Shown: positions 19,752 through 33,629 of the stretch, one piece after another
How positions within the stretch are numbered: position 1 is the first letter of the stretch
Layout: every line of letters begins with the position of its first letter
DNA from: PALSA-894 sp963828625
GTDB lineage: Bacteria > Pseudomonadota > Alphaproteobacteria > Rhizobiales > Xanthobacteraceae
DNA length: 64,000 bases
Direction of reading: 5' to 3'
NCBI GenBank assembly: GCA_963828625.1
Contig: CAWHEX010000009.1
Location: 124,001-188,000, forward strand
Program-made: the position numbers and the translations under genes
The notes under the pieces: model-generated
Told to the model about the DNA's origin: nothing
The model's database searches: none
The model's input: only the letters and a program-made list of their open reading frames with translations

Positions 19752-21991
19752 TTGAAGAAGTCACCGTGTTTCCTGCACTTGTGGTGTGTCGCCTTCGGCG
19801 TCGCTGTGGCCGGCCATATCCCGCGTGCCGGTGCGCAGACCCAACTCCCCGAGATCATCGTCACCGCGCCGAGCCCGATCGTGAGCCGCGCACCGGTGGA
19901 GCGCGCGGCGCCGCAAGCCGTCGTGACCGTCACATCATCGGCGCCTTCGCACGGCGCGCTTCCCATCGTGACGGATCAGTTCGCGACCGTGACGGTGGTG
20001 CCGAACGACGAACTGCGGCGTACGCCCGCGAGCACGCTCGGCGATCTGTTGTTCGCAAAGCCCGGCATCACGGGTTCGAGTTTTGCGCCCGGTGCGTCGA
20101 GCCGTCCGATCATCCGCGGCCTCGATGTCAATCGCGTCGGCATCGTGGAGAACGGCGTCGGCGCGGGCGGCGCGTCCGATCTGGGCGAGGATCATTTCGT
20201 GCCGGTCTCGCCGCTGATGAGCAATCAGGTGGAGGTGATCCGCGGCCCCGCCACGTTGCGTTACGGCTCGCAGTCGATCGGCGGCGTGGTCGCCGCGACC
20301 AACAACCGCATTCCCGATGCGCTTGCCTGCCGCGCCGGCGACAGCGGCGTGTGTGTCGCACCCGAAGTCCGCGGCGCGCTCACGAGCGTCGACCGGGGGC
20401 TCGAAAGCGGCGTGCTCGTCGATGCGGCGGCCGGCAATGTCGCGATCCACGCCGATGCGTTCGGCCGCGCCGCGCAGGACTATCGCGTGCCGCGCTATCC
20501 TTACCTGTTCGATCCGGCGCGGCCGTTCAACGGGCGGCAGCCGAATTCGGCGGTGCGGACCGACGGCGGCGCGATCGGCGCGTCGTACATCTTCGATCGG
20601 GGCTTTGCGGGTTTCGCGGTGACGCAGAACAACACGCTCTATGGCATCCCCGGCATCGACGGCGAGGATCATCGCACGCGCATCGATGCGCGCGAGACGA
20701 AGGTCACCGCCAAAGGCGAGTATCGCCCGCAGGCGGGCGGCATCGATGCGGTGCGCTACTGGTTCGGCGCGACCGACTACCGGCACGACGAGATCGGGCT
20801 TGCCGATCCGCTCGACCTGTCGAGCGACGGCATCCGCCAGACCTTCACCAGCAAGGACCAGGAGGGGCGCGTCGAGGTGCAGCTCATGCCGTTCGACCTG
20901 CGCTTCGCGCAACTCACCACGGCGCTTGGCGTGCAGGCCGGACACCAGCAACTGACCGCGGCGGGCGACGCGCCCGGGCCGTTGCGCGGACTGTGGGACC
21001 CGAACGATAGCCGGCGTGTCGCGGGCTACATCTTCAACGAGCTCAGGTTTTCGGACTGGACCAAAGCGCAGGTCGCCGCGCGCGTCGAGCATGTGCGGCT
21101 CAACGGCAATACGCCGGACTTTCCCGCTGACTTTCTGCCCGACGGCAACGCGCTCGCCGCAACGGCGCGCAGTCCGCACTACACGCCGAAGAGCATCAGC
21201 GCCGGGCTGATCCAGCAGTTGCCGTGGGACCTCGTCGCGAGCGTGACGGCGCAGCGCGTGGAGCGCGCGCCGAAAGCGGCCGAGCTGTTCTCGCGCGGTC
21301 CGCACGACGCGACGGCGACCTTCGACATCGGCAATCCGAACCTGAAGATCGAGGTCGCGAATTCACTCGAAGTCGGCCTGCGCCGCGCGACGGGTCCGCT
21401 GCGCTTCGAGGCGACCGCGTACTACACGCGCTTCAAGGCTTCATCTTCCGTCGCCTCACCGGCGTGATGTGCGACGAGACGTTCGAAAGCTGCGGCGATC
21501 CGGCGGCCGAGCTCAATCAGGCGGTCTATTCGCAGCGCGACGCGATCTTTCGCGGCGGCGAATTCCAGGCGCAGTACGACGTCGCGCCGGTGCTCAGTGG
21601 TGTATGGGGTGTCGAGGGCCAGTTCGACGTCGTGCGCGCGACGTTCACGGACGGCACCAATGTGCCGCGCATTCCCCCGATGCGCATGGGCGGCGGCGTG
21701 TTCTATCGCGACAGCAACTGGCTCGCGCGCGTGAACCTGCTGCACGCGTTCCCGCAGAACGACATCGCCACGAACGAGACGCCGACCGATGGCTACAATC
21801 TGCTGAGGGCGGAAATCAGCTATACGCGGAGATTGCCCGACGCCCGCCCCGGCGCGGCGCGTGAATTCACGCTCGGCGTCGTGGGCAACAATCTGCTCAA
21901 CGAGGATATCCGCAGCCACGTTTCGTACACGAAGAACGAGGTGCTGATGCCGGGCGCGAGCGTGCGCGCGTTCGCCAACCTGAAATTCTGA
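19752..21991 (+). CDS. znuD: TonB-dependent receptor, ZnuD-like (probable zinc receptor; one frameshift)
   Basis: About 746 residues. TTG start with signal peptide ending RAGAQ; TonB-box-like LPEIIVTAP. The plug domain reads LGDLLFAKPGITGSSFAPGA, SRPIIRGLDVNRVGIVENGV and EVIRGPATLRYGSQSIGGVV. The barrel ends NLLNEDIRSHVSYTKNEVLM and a terminal phenylalanine. The plug and C-terminal motifs are those of the ZnuD group of outer-membrane zinc receptors. A missing G near 21440 (aaggcttc, expected aagggcttc) breaks the frame; the rest reaches 21991. The upstream Zur-like palindrome supports zinc-limited expression. A copper or heme receptor is the main alternative. Confidence 0.82.
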
Positions 21992-22006
21992 TCGAGACGA
22001 AAAAAA

Positions 22007-22028
22007 GGGCAGCCTGCGCTGCCCTTTT
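22007..22028. terminator. Bidirectional Rho-independent terminator
   Basis: Stem GGGCAGC/GCTGCCC with loop CTGC, followed by TTTT on the plus strand and preceded by AAAAAA, which gives a U-tract on the minus strand. It ends both the TonB receptor transcript and the convergent small secreted-protein transcript. Confidence 0.88.
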
Positions 22029-22050
22029 CCGTTCGTGCGTGTCGATGCGA

Positions 22051-22329
22051 TTAGTCGCAGCGACGGATGCGCTTCATCGAACCGTCGTCGCGCTGGATCG
22101 TCACGGTGCGGCAGTCCGAGCCGCGGCGCAGATAGACGTCGCGGTCACGCCAGCCGCGGTGATGGACGCGCGGTCCGTCATGGTCGCGGTACTGATGATG
22201 GCGGTACGGCTCGCCGATGCGCACGCCGCCAACCGGCGTGTCGATCGCGACGCCCTGCGCCAGTGTCGGCACAGCGGTCGCAAAAGACGCGACCGCGGCA
22301 ATGCTCGCGGCGATCAGAAACTTCTTCAT
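22051..22329 (-). CDS. Small secreted His/Arg-rich protein
   Basis: 92 residues: signal peptide KKFLIAASIAAVASFATAV ending TLAQ; the mature part begins GVAIDTPVGGVRIGEPYRHH and is rich in His, Arg and Asp (HHQYRDHDGPRVHHRGWRDRD), with two cysteines near the C-terminus. It belongs to the loosely related small periplasmic proteins frequent in Bradyrhizobium-like genomes. The histidines could bind metal, and the neighbour is a likely zinc receptor, but this is only suggestive. Confidence 0.7.
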   Translation of the reverse strand: MKKFLIAASIAAVASFATAVPTLAQGVAIDTPVGGVRIGEPYRHHQYRDHDGPRVHHRGWRDRDVYLRRGSDCRTVTIQRDDGSMKRIRRCD

Positions 22330-22540
22330 GGCGCTTCTCCATTTGTGCATTTCTGCCCTGCGTAGATAACGCGTGGGAAAGCGTGGCGTTCCGCAGAGTT
22401 CCCGTGTGAATTCGGGTTTGTGACGCCGGGCAAATCCGCGGAGGCCACTGGCGGTCAATCTGTCGCGATTCAGTTCGTGCGACTCGCCGCGCGACGCTGA
22501 TTGAATAATTCTTAAACGAATATCTCGCATTCTCCGCGAT

Positions 22541-23875
22541 ATGACGCGTGGAGTAGCCCGGTATCTCGTCGGCTCCGTCGTCGTCCTCGGTCTCGCTGCC
22601 TGCGGCAAAGTCATGTTCGCGGAGCGCGATGCGTGGCGGCATGAAGCCGAAGTCGCTTGCCTCAAATCGGGACAGGTGAAGGAAAGCGTAGCGCTCGCGC
22701 GCATCCAGCCCATTACCGGGCCGGGCGTGTGCGGCGCGGATTTTCCGTTGAAGGTCGCGGCGATCGGCGAGGGCGCACCGATCGGCTTTGCCGACGACCT
22801 GCGTCCGCCCGGCGGAATTCCCGGTGCGCGCCAGCCGCTCGCGGTGCCGCCGCCGTCGGCGCCGAATTATTCGCGGGTTTCGCAGCCGTATCCGCAGCAG
22901 CCGCAATATCCGCAGCAGGGCTATCCGGCGCAGCCGCGCGCGAACGGGCCGATGCCGATCGGTCCGAACGGCGCCGATCCCGACGGCGACGAAGACGACA
23001 GCGAATACGAAGCCGCACAGCCCGGACAGGGCGCTCAGCCTTACCCGCAGCGCGGGCAAGCCGCGCCGCAGCGTGCGCCGAACTACGGCGCGAATGCGCC
23101 GTATCGCCCGGCGCCCTACGAGCCCGCGCCGGACGATCGTTCACAGCGTTATACGCAGCCTTATCCGCAGCGCCCGAATGCCAACCCGAATGCGTATCCG
23201 CAGGCCGCGCAGCCGGTGCCGCTCGGCCGCGAGCGCATGCCGGTAACGACGGGCGCGACCGCGGTGCAGCCGGCCGCGACGCTCGCATGCCCGATCGTGT
23301 CGGCGCTGGATCAATGGTTCGCGAACGGCGTGCAGCCGGCCGCGATGCGCTGGCTCGGCCAGCCAGTCGCGGAGATCCGGCAGATTTCGGCTTACTCGTG
23401 CCGCTCGATGAACGGCCAGCGCGGCACGCCGATCTCCGAGCATGCGTTCGGCAATGCGCTCGACATCGCGTCGTTCACGCTCGCGGACGGCCGCAAGATC
23501 ACCGTGAAGGACGGCTGGCGCGGTGCGCCGGAAGAGCAGGGCTTCCTGCGCGACGTGCACGCGGCGGCGTGCCAGCTTTTCTCGACCGTGCTCGCGCCGG
23601 GCTCGAACGCCTTCCACTACGACCACATCCATGTCGACCTGGCACGGCGCGCGAGCGGACGGCAGGTGTGTAATCCCGCTCCGATCCCGGGCGAACAGAT
23701 CGCGGCCCGCGCGGGCTACCGCATGAGCGCGCGCCCGGAGTCGAAGCCCGACGATGGCGTGACCGGCTCGATCAAGCCCGTGGCGGTCAAGAAGCGCGTC
23801 CCGACATTCCGCACCATGCGCGGGCGTGACGAAGTCTATGACAGCCTCCCACGCGCGGTTCCCGGCGAGGACTGA
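22541..23875 (+). CDS. Extensin-like C-terminal domain lipoprotein
   Basis: 444 residues. The N-terminal lipobox VLGLAAC predicts lipidation at Cys21. A long Pro/Gln/Tyr/Ala-rich region (about residues 95-240) has repeated YPQ units and would span periplasm or wall. The C-terminal ~180 residues form an extensin-like domain (PF06904 type) with SEHAFGNALDIASF and FHYDHIHVDLARR: this His...Asp...His-x-His arrangement resembles the zinc site of M15/LAS peptidases, so peptidoglycan peptidase activity is plausible. Two cysteines flank the domain. No frameshift. Confidence 0.85.
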   Translation: MTRGVARYLVGSVVVLGLAACGKVMFAERDAWRHEAEVACLKSGQVKESVALARIQPITGPGVCGADFPLKVAAIGEGAPIGFADDLRPPGGIPGARQPLAVPPPSAPNYSRVSQPYPQQPQYPQQGYPAQPRANGPMPIGPNGADPDGDEDDSEYEAAQPGQGAQPYPQRGQAAPQRAPNYGANAPYRPAPYEPAPDDRSQRYTQPYPQRPNANPNAYPQAAQPVPLGRERMPVTTGATAVQPAATLACPIVSALDQWFANGVQPAAMRWLGQPVAEIRQISAYSCRSMNGQRGTPISEHAFGNALDIASFTLADGRKITVKDGWRGAPEEQGFLRDVHAAACQLFSTVLAPGSNAFHYDHIHVDLARRASGRQVCNPAPIPGEQIAARAGYRMSARPESKPDDGVTGSIKPVAVKKRVPTFRTMRGRDEVYDSLPRAVPGED

Positions 23876-24037
23876 GCCGTTTCGGCGGCTTGATGTGCCG
23901 CGCTGCGCCTTCGTGCCATCCAGACTTTTTTGCGGAAAATATATCCTTCTTTGGTTGTGTTGCCTCCCGGCAGCGCGGAAAGGTTTTAGCTACGTCTTTG
24001 TGTTTCTTTCCGTAGCGTCAATTGTCGGGAACTCGCG

Positions 24038-25001
24038 ATGAGGGTGGTGCTCGTCGACCCGAGCCGCACGATGCGGCTGTTCGTGACACGTCTGCTTGAG
24101 GCAGGCGGCCACGAGGTGATGCCGTTCGCCGATGCTCCCGAGGCGCTCGCGTGCATGCGCGCGGATGTCGAGGTGGGCGCGCTGATCACGTCGGGCGAGC
24201 TTGGCGAGATGTCCGGACTCGAGCTGTGCTGGGAGACGCGCGTGCTCGCCGGGCGCGACCGGCCGATCTACGTGATCCTGATGTCGTCGAGCATCGACAA
24301 GAGTTCGCTCGGCGAGGCGCTCGACTCCGGCGCGGACGATTTCATCTCCAAGCCGCCGGTCGCGGACGAACTTCATGCGCGCTTGCGCGCCGCAGAGCGG
24401 CTCGGCGCGATGCAGCGCGAACTGGTGCGGCTTGCGTCTGTCGATGCGCTCACCGGTCTGCACAACCGGCGCGTCTTCTTCGAGCTTGCCGAGAATGCGC
24501 GCGAGCGCTGCGCCGATCATGGCGCGCTCAGCGCGATCATGATGGACATCGACCACTTCAAGCGCATCAACGACGTCTACGGCCACGATGTCGGCGACGA
24601 GGCGATCGCGGCGGTCGCGCAGGCGGCGGAGACGCGAGGGTGCGGTGATCGGCCGGCTCGGCGGCGAGGAGTTCGCGATTTTGCTCGAAGGGCTGCTCGC
24701 TCGATGAGGCGGTGACGATCGCGGAATTGCTGCGCCCCGCATCGCGGCGCTGACGTTCGAGACCGAAAGCGGTGCAATGACGTTGACCTGCTCATTCGGC
24801 GTCAGCGAACGCCATGCCGGCGAGAGCATCGACGACCTGCTCAAGCGAGCGGACGTCGCGCTCTACGCCGCCAAGACCTCAGGCCGCAACCGCGTGATGG
24901 CCGCCGACAACGTGCCGCCGCGGCAACCTGCACGCGCTCGCGGGTTAGCAGCGCTCGAGACTGCGCGTTACCGCCAGGGCTTCAACTCGCAACGCCGCTG
25001 A
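24038..25001 (+). CDS. Response regulator with GGDEF (diguanylate cyclase) domain (about three frameshifts)
   Basis: A PleD-like two-domain protein of about 310 residues. The receiver domain has VVLVDPSRTMRLFVTRLLEA, then GALITSGELGEMSGLEL where the phospho-acceptor aspartate is normally found; here the position reads S-G-E, so phosphorylation is doubtful. The lysine motif FISKPPV is present. The GGDEF domain has DALTGLHNRRVFFELAE, MDIDHFKRINDVYGHDVGDE and the active site GRLGGEEF, in a different frame after a break near 24640, with two more near 24700 and 24740. It would make cyclic di-GMP. The 3' end overlaps the convergent small gene. Confidence 0.85.
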
Positions 25002-25301
25002 CCCCAATCCCACCAGCAGTCGCGATAGTAGCGCTGTCCGTTCATGATGATGGGCTGGTCCATATAAGGCGTGTTCGGCGCGACGTAGCTCTGTCCCGGC
25101 GCGAGATAGACCTGACTCTCGACCATCGGCGCTGCCACCACGGGCGGATTGACCACGACCGGCGCCGGGCTGGCCGTAAACATATGGCGCGGGCTGGCCG
25201 TAAACGTAGTCGTCGGTCGAATAGTAATATTGCGCCGAGGCCGCTGTCGGGGCTGCGGCGACCGCCGCCAGCGCGGAAGCGGCGATTACGAACTTGCGCA
25301 T
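24968..25301 (-). CDS. Small secreted protein of the C-W-x2-WGQ-x-RC family, copy 1 (one frameshift)
   Basis: About 110 residues. Signal peptide MRKFVIAASALAAVAAAPTA to ASAQ; then a Tyr/Pro/Val-rich chain (YYYSTDDYVYGQPAPYVYGQ, VVVNPPVVAAPMVES) and a conserved tail RYYRDCWWDWGQRRCELKPW. The tail matches the next gene, showing that the two are paralogues. A break near 25180 separates signal peptide and mature part. Two cysteines likely pair. Function unknown. Confidence 0.72.
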
Positions 25302-25527
25302 GGAAACCTCCATCGTTTCAGGCCACGCGGCGCAAACGCGCAGCGCGTGACGCGCGTTCCCGGAACTCGCCGGTTCCGCGCACGCGTCATTGGCAAGTGT
25401 TCAAGAGATGAGCGCAGCGCGGACGCATGTTTGTCGGAATCGCGGCGTGCGCGTCACACGCGCGGCGATCGCACGAGCTCAAATTTGAAATGAAAGCGCG
25501 GTTCGGGTCAGCGCGAATCGAGCGTCG

Positions 25528-25898
25528 TCACCATGCGAACCAATGCGGCCGCACGGTGCAGCGGAGCTGGCCCCATTCGCGCCAGCATCTGCGGTAGTGC
25601 CGCTCGTCGAGCAGCACCGGGCCCTGCGCGTATTCATCGCCCGCCTGATAGGCGGGTTGCGGCACCACATAGGCCGGGCCCTGCGGCACGGAGATGATTC
25701 CGACCGGGCGCTCGACCACCAGCGGCGCAACCGGCACCGGCTCGACCGGATACGCATAGCGCGGCGGCGGCGGAATGTAGGCGGCGGGCGGTGCGCGATA
25801 GACGGGCGGCGGCGGAGCGTACACGTCGGCGGCTTGCGCCGCGCCAAGGGCAACTCCGGAGATGACAGCAACCGTGCAGGCGAGCGTAGCGTGCGCAT
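25528..25898 (-). CDS. Small secreted protein of the C-W-x2-WGQ-x-RC family, copy 2 (one frameshift)
   Basis: About 123 residues. The signal peptide is reconstructed as VAVISGVALGAAQAAD after a break near 25880; the mature part is Pro/Tyr-rich (VYAPPPPVYRAPPAAYIPPP), then ERPVGIISVPQGPAYVVPQP and the tail HYRRCWREWGQLRCTVRPHW. The tail shares C-W-x2-WGQ-x-RC with the neighbour 230 bp away, though the proline-rich middle differs. An outer-envelope or wall-associated role is possible; no function known. Confidence 0.72.
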
Positions 25899-26044
25899 TG
25901 GCTTTCTCCTGTCGCCTTCATGACTGGCGTGCGTGCGTGGTGAATCTGTGACGCGCGCGCATTCCTTCATGTTCCCATGGAACATCGCGCATGCAAGGAA
26001 CTTGCGAAAGCCCGGCAAGAGAAAAGCGCGCTCCTGTTCCACAC

Positions 26045-26074
26045 AAAAAAATCCCCGCGTCCGAAGACGCGGGG
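26045..26074 (-). terminator. Rho-independent terminator of lldP
   Basis: On the minus strand: stem CCCCGCGTC/GACGCGGGG with a 4-nt loop, then ATTTTTTTG. It lies 44 bp after the lactate permease stop codon. Confidence 0.9.
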
Positions 26075-26117
26075 TGGGGAGTTGGCTGAACTCGAGGGAG
26101 GTCAGCAGACTGGAGGC

Positions 26118-27779
<1,662 letters not shown>

Positions 27780-27829
27780 CGCGCTTCCCTCGGTTGCCGC
27801 CCGCCTCCCTCAACGTGGAGAGGTCGTCC

Positions 27830-27859
27830 TGCGACAAACTGCCCTAGTTGCGACAAACT
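27830..27859 (-). promoter_or_regulatory. Direct repeats upstream of lldP
   Basis: TGCGACAAACT occurs twice, at 27830-27840 and 27849-27859, 19 bp apart start to start (about two helical turns), 51-80 bp upstream of the lldP start codon. An identical 11-mer twice in 30 bp is unlikely by chance and suggests a regulator site. I cannot name the regulator. Confidence 0.5.
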
Positions 27860-27940
27860 AACGCAGGCCGCAGGAAGGGCAAGGGGGAAGCGCGGGAAGG
27901 CGTATTCGCCTTTGTTATGAGAGTGTTGGGCTGTGACTAG

Positions 27941-28746
27941 TCAGCCCATGAGGGTGTCGAGACCGCGCCGCAGGCCCGGCTTTTCGCCGACGCGGCGGAC
28001 CGCCAGCAGGGTGCCGGCGACATACGGCGCGGCGGAGGAGCCGGCGTCGTGGCGGATGACGAGGCGCTCGTTGTCCGCGCCGAACACGGCTTCGACCGAC
28101 AGCACGAACGAAGGCATGCGCAGCGCATGCACGCGCACGCCGCCGTTCGGTCCATCGCCGACGGCTGCGCCGCGCGTCTCGCGGATGCCGCCGAGCTGAT
28201 CGACCGGCTTCGATGTACTGGCGCCGCGTACGGCGGCGAGTGCTTCGGCGAGTTCGCGCCCGGTGCCGGATGGCGTGTCGGGTTTGGACGCGCTCGCGTA
28301 GTCGATCAGTTCGACATCGGGGACGTATTTGGCGGCTTCGAGCGCGAACTTCTTCAACAGTGTCGCCGTGATCGAGAAATTCCCTGCCGCGATCACGCCG
28401 ACATTCTTCTCGCGCGCCGCCTTGTCGATCTGTGCGTAGTCGTCCGCGCCAAGGCCCGAGGTGCCGATCACCACATGACGGCCGGCGGCGATCGCCTCGC
28501 GCGTGTTGCGGCCGACCACGTCGGGCTTGGTGTAGTCGATGAGAACATCGGATGGCGTCGCGAGGGCTTCGGCGAGCGTGGCGACGACCTTGACGCCGAG
28601 CTTCGCGGCGCCTGCCGCTTCACCCGCATCGCTCCCGGCGGCCTTGCGCGACACGGCCGCGACGAGCTTCATGTCGGCCGACGCGACAATCGCGGGGAGC
28701 AGCGCGCGCCCGACCCAGCCGCTGACGCCTGCGAGGATGACGCGGA

Positions 28747-28750
<4 letters not shown>
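27941..28750 (-). CDS. DapB-like reductase lacking the catalytic histidines
   Basis: 269 residues with the dihydrodipicolinate reductase fold: N-terminal GVSGWVGRALLPAI nucleotide loop, GTSGLGADD, AAGNFSITATLLKKFAL and TPSGTGRELAEAL. In true DapB the segment preceding P-S-G-T carries a catalytic His-His pair; here it reads ELIDYASASKPDTPSGTG, so the pair is Ala152-Ser153, while the conserved Lys156 remains. It therefore probably does not make tetrahydrodipicolinate for lysine. Its ATG overlaps the stop of the oxoprolinase gene (ATGA), tying it to that operon. It may reduce a related cyclic imine or amide, which is inference. Confidence 0.8.
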
Positions 28751-32368
<3,618 letters not shown>

Positions 32369-32421
32369 GTCTCAACCCTCTGCGTCGATACCCGTCAATG
32401 AAAACAGCGACGAGATAAATC

Positions 32422-32438
32422 GTCAACATTTTGTTGAC
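32422..32438. promoter_or_regulatory. Palindromic operator between oxoprolinase and MarR-like genes
   Basis: GTCAACATTTTGTTGAC: perfect 7-bp inverted repeat GTCAACA/TGTTGAC around TTT, midway between the divergent genes (54 bp from the oxoprolinase start, 26 bp from the regulator start). It is the natural binding site for the adjacent MarR-like dimer and could control both directions. Confidence 0.72.
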
Positions 32439-32463
32439 AAATTATGTGCGTGGCATATCGTCC

Positions 32464-33039
32464 ATGCAACGGCAGGGGATCACCGCATTGGCCGCGCCAC
32501 GCAAGGCTGACAGACGGACGGCGCCTTCGCACGGCGATCTAGGCCCCATTGTCTCGTCGGCGCATCTCGCCTCCGGGGCGCTGCCCTCGCTTTCCGAACT
32601 GGAGTTCGGCCTCATCCTGCTCGGCCACGCGTTCAACCGCTGGATCGTGCGTTGCGCGGCGGCGGCGGGTGTGCCCGACCTTTCGGCGCTCGAAGTGCTC
32701 GTGCTGCACACCGTCAATCATCGCGGCCGCGCCAAGCGCCTCGCCGATATCTGCCTCGTCCTCAATATCGAAGACACGCACCTCGTCACCTACGCGGTGA
32801 AGAAGCTGCAACAGCATGGCCTTGTCGCCTCCGGCCGCCACGGCAAGGAGAAGTCCGTCGCGATCACAGCCAAAGGAGAGGCGCTGACGCGGCGCTATCG
32901 CGAAATCCGCGAGGCATTGCTGGTAAAGCCGGTGCTCGGCGCAGGGGTGGACCAGCGCAATCTCTCGGAGCTTGCTGGCACGATGCGTGCATTGTCCGGC
33001 CACTATGACCAGGCCGCCCGCTCGGCCGCCAGTCTGTAG
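32464..33039 (+). CDS. MarR-like winged-helix transcriptional regulator
   Basis: 191 residues. A winged helix-turn-helix occupies about residues 70-150: LSALEVLVLHTVNHRGRAKR, LADICLVLNIEDTHLVTYAV and VKKLQQHGLVASGRHGKEKS, the MarR recognition helix and wing. The start at 32464 (MQRQGITAL) was chosen because an earlier in-frame TTG at 32431 lies inside the operator palindrome. It is divergent from the oxoprolinase and just upstream of the TRAP genes, so it probably regulates the locus. Effector unknown. Confidence 0.85.
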   Translation: MQRQGITALAAPRKADRRTAPSHGDLGPIVSSAHLASGALPSLSELEFGLILLGHAFNRWIVRCAAAAGVPDLSALEVLVLHTVNHRGRAKRLADICLVLNIEDTHLVTYAVKKLQQHGLVASGRHGKEKSVAITAKGEALTRRYREIREALLVKPVLGAGVDQRNLSELAGTMRALSGHYDQAARSAASL

Positions 33040-33074
33040 TAGGGTCCGCGCGGGGCACTGGAAGGGGCAGGGGG

Positions 33075-33629
33075 ATGATCCGGAAGTTTCTCGACGGCCT
33101 CTATCTTGGCGCCGGTTACGCCGCCGGCGGGTTCCTGATCGTGATCTTCGCCATCATGATGGTGATGTCGGTCGGCCGGCAGTTCTCGCTGAACATTCCG
33201 GCGGGCGACGATTTCGCCTCATGGTGCATGGCCGCGATGGCGTTCCTCGGCCTCGCGCACACCTTCAAGCGCGGCGAGATGATCCGCGTCGGGATGCTGC
33301 TCGAACGGCTGCACGGACGGAAAAAGCAGATCGCCGAAATCGCGGCGCTCGTCGTTGCGCTCGGCTTCGTTCTCTACTTCACGCGCCACGCGCTCCAGAT
33401 GACCTACGACTCGTGGCGCTTCAACGATCATGGCGACAGGGCGTGCTCGCGGTGCCGCTGTGGATTCCGCAACTCGGGTTCTCGGGTGGACTGACGATCT
33501 TCTCCATCGCGCTCGTCGACGAACTGGTGAACGTGCTGCGCGGCAACAAGCCCGACCTACGAGAAGGCCAACCCGAACGAGACGCCGGAGGAATTCGTCG
33601 AACGCATCGCGCAGGGCGGGGGCGGCTGA
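33075..33629 (+). CDS. dctQ: TRAP transporter small permease, DctQ type (about two frameshifts)
   Basis: About 184 residues with four membrane segments: GAGYAAGGFLIVIFAIMMVM, ASWCMAAMAFLGLAHTFKRG (the conserved DctQ motif around MR-G), IAALVVALGFVLYFTRHALQ and LTIFSIALVDELVNVLRG. Breaks lie near 33430-33440 and 33555. The stop TGA overlaps the dctM ATG (TGATG), so translation is coupled. It is the small membrane subunit of the DctPQM importer of the oxoprolinase locus. Confidence 0.87.
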
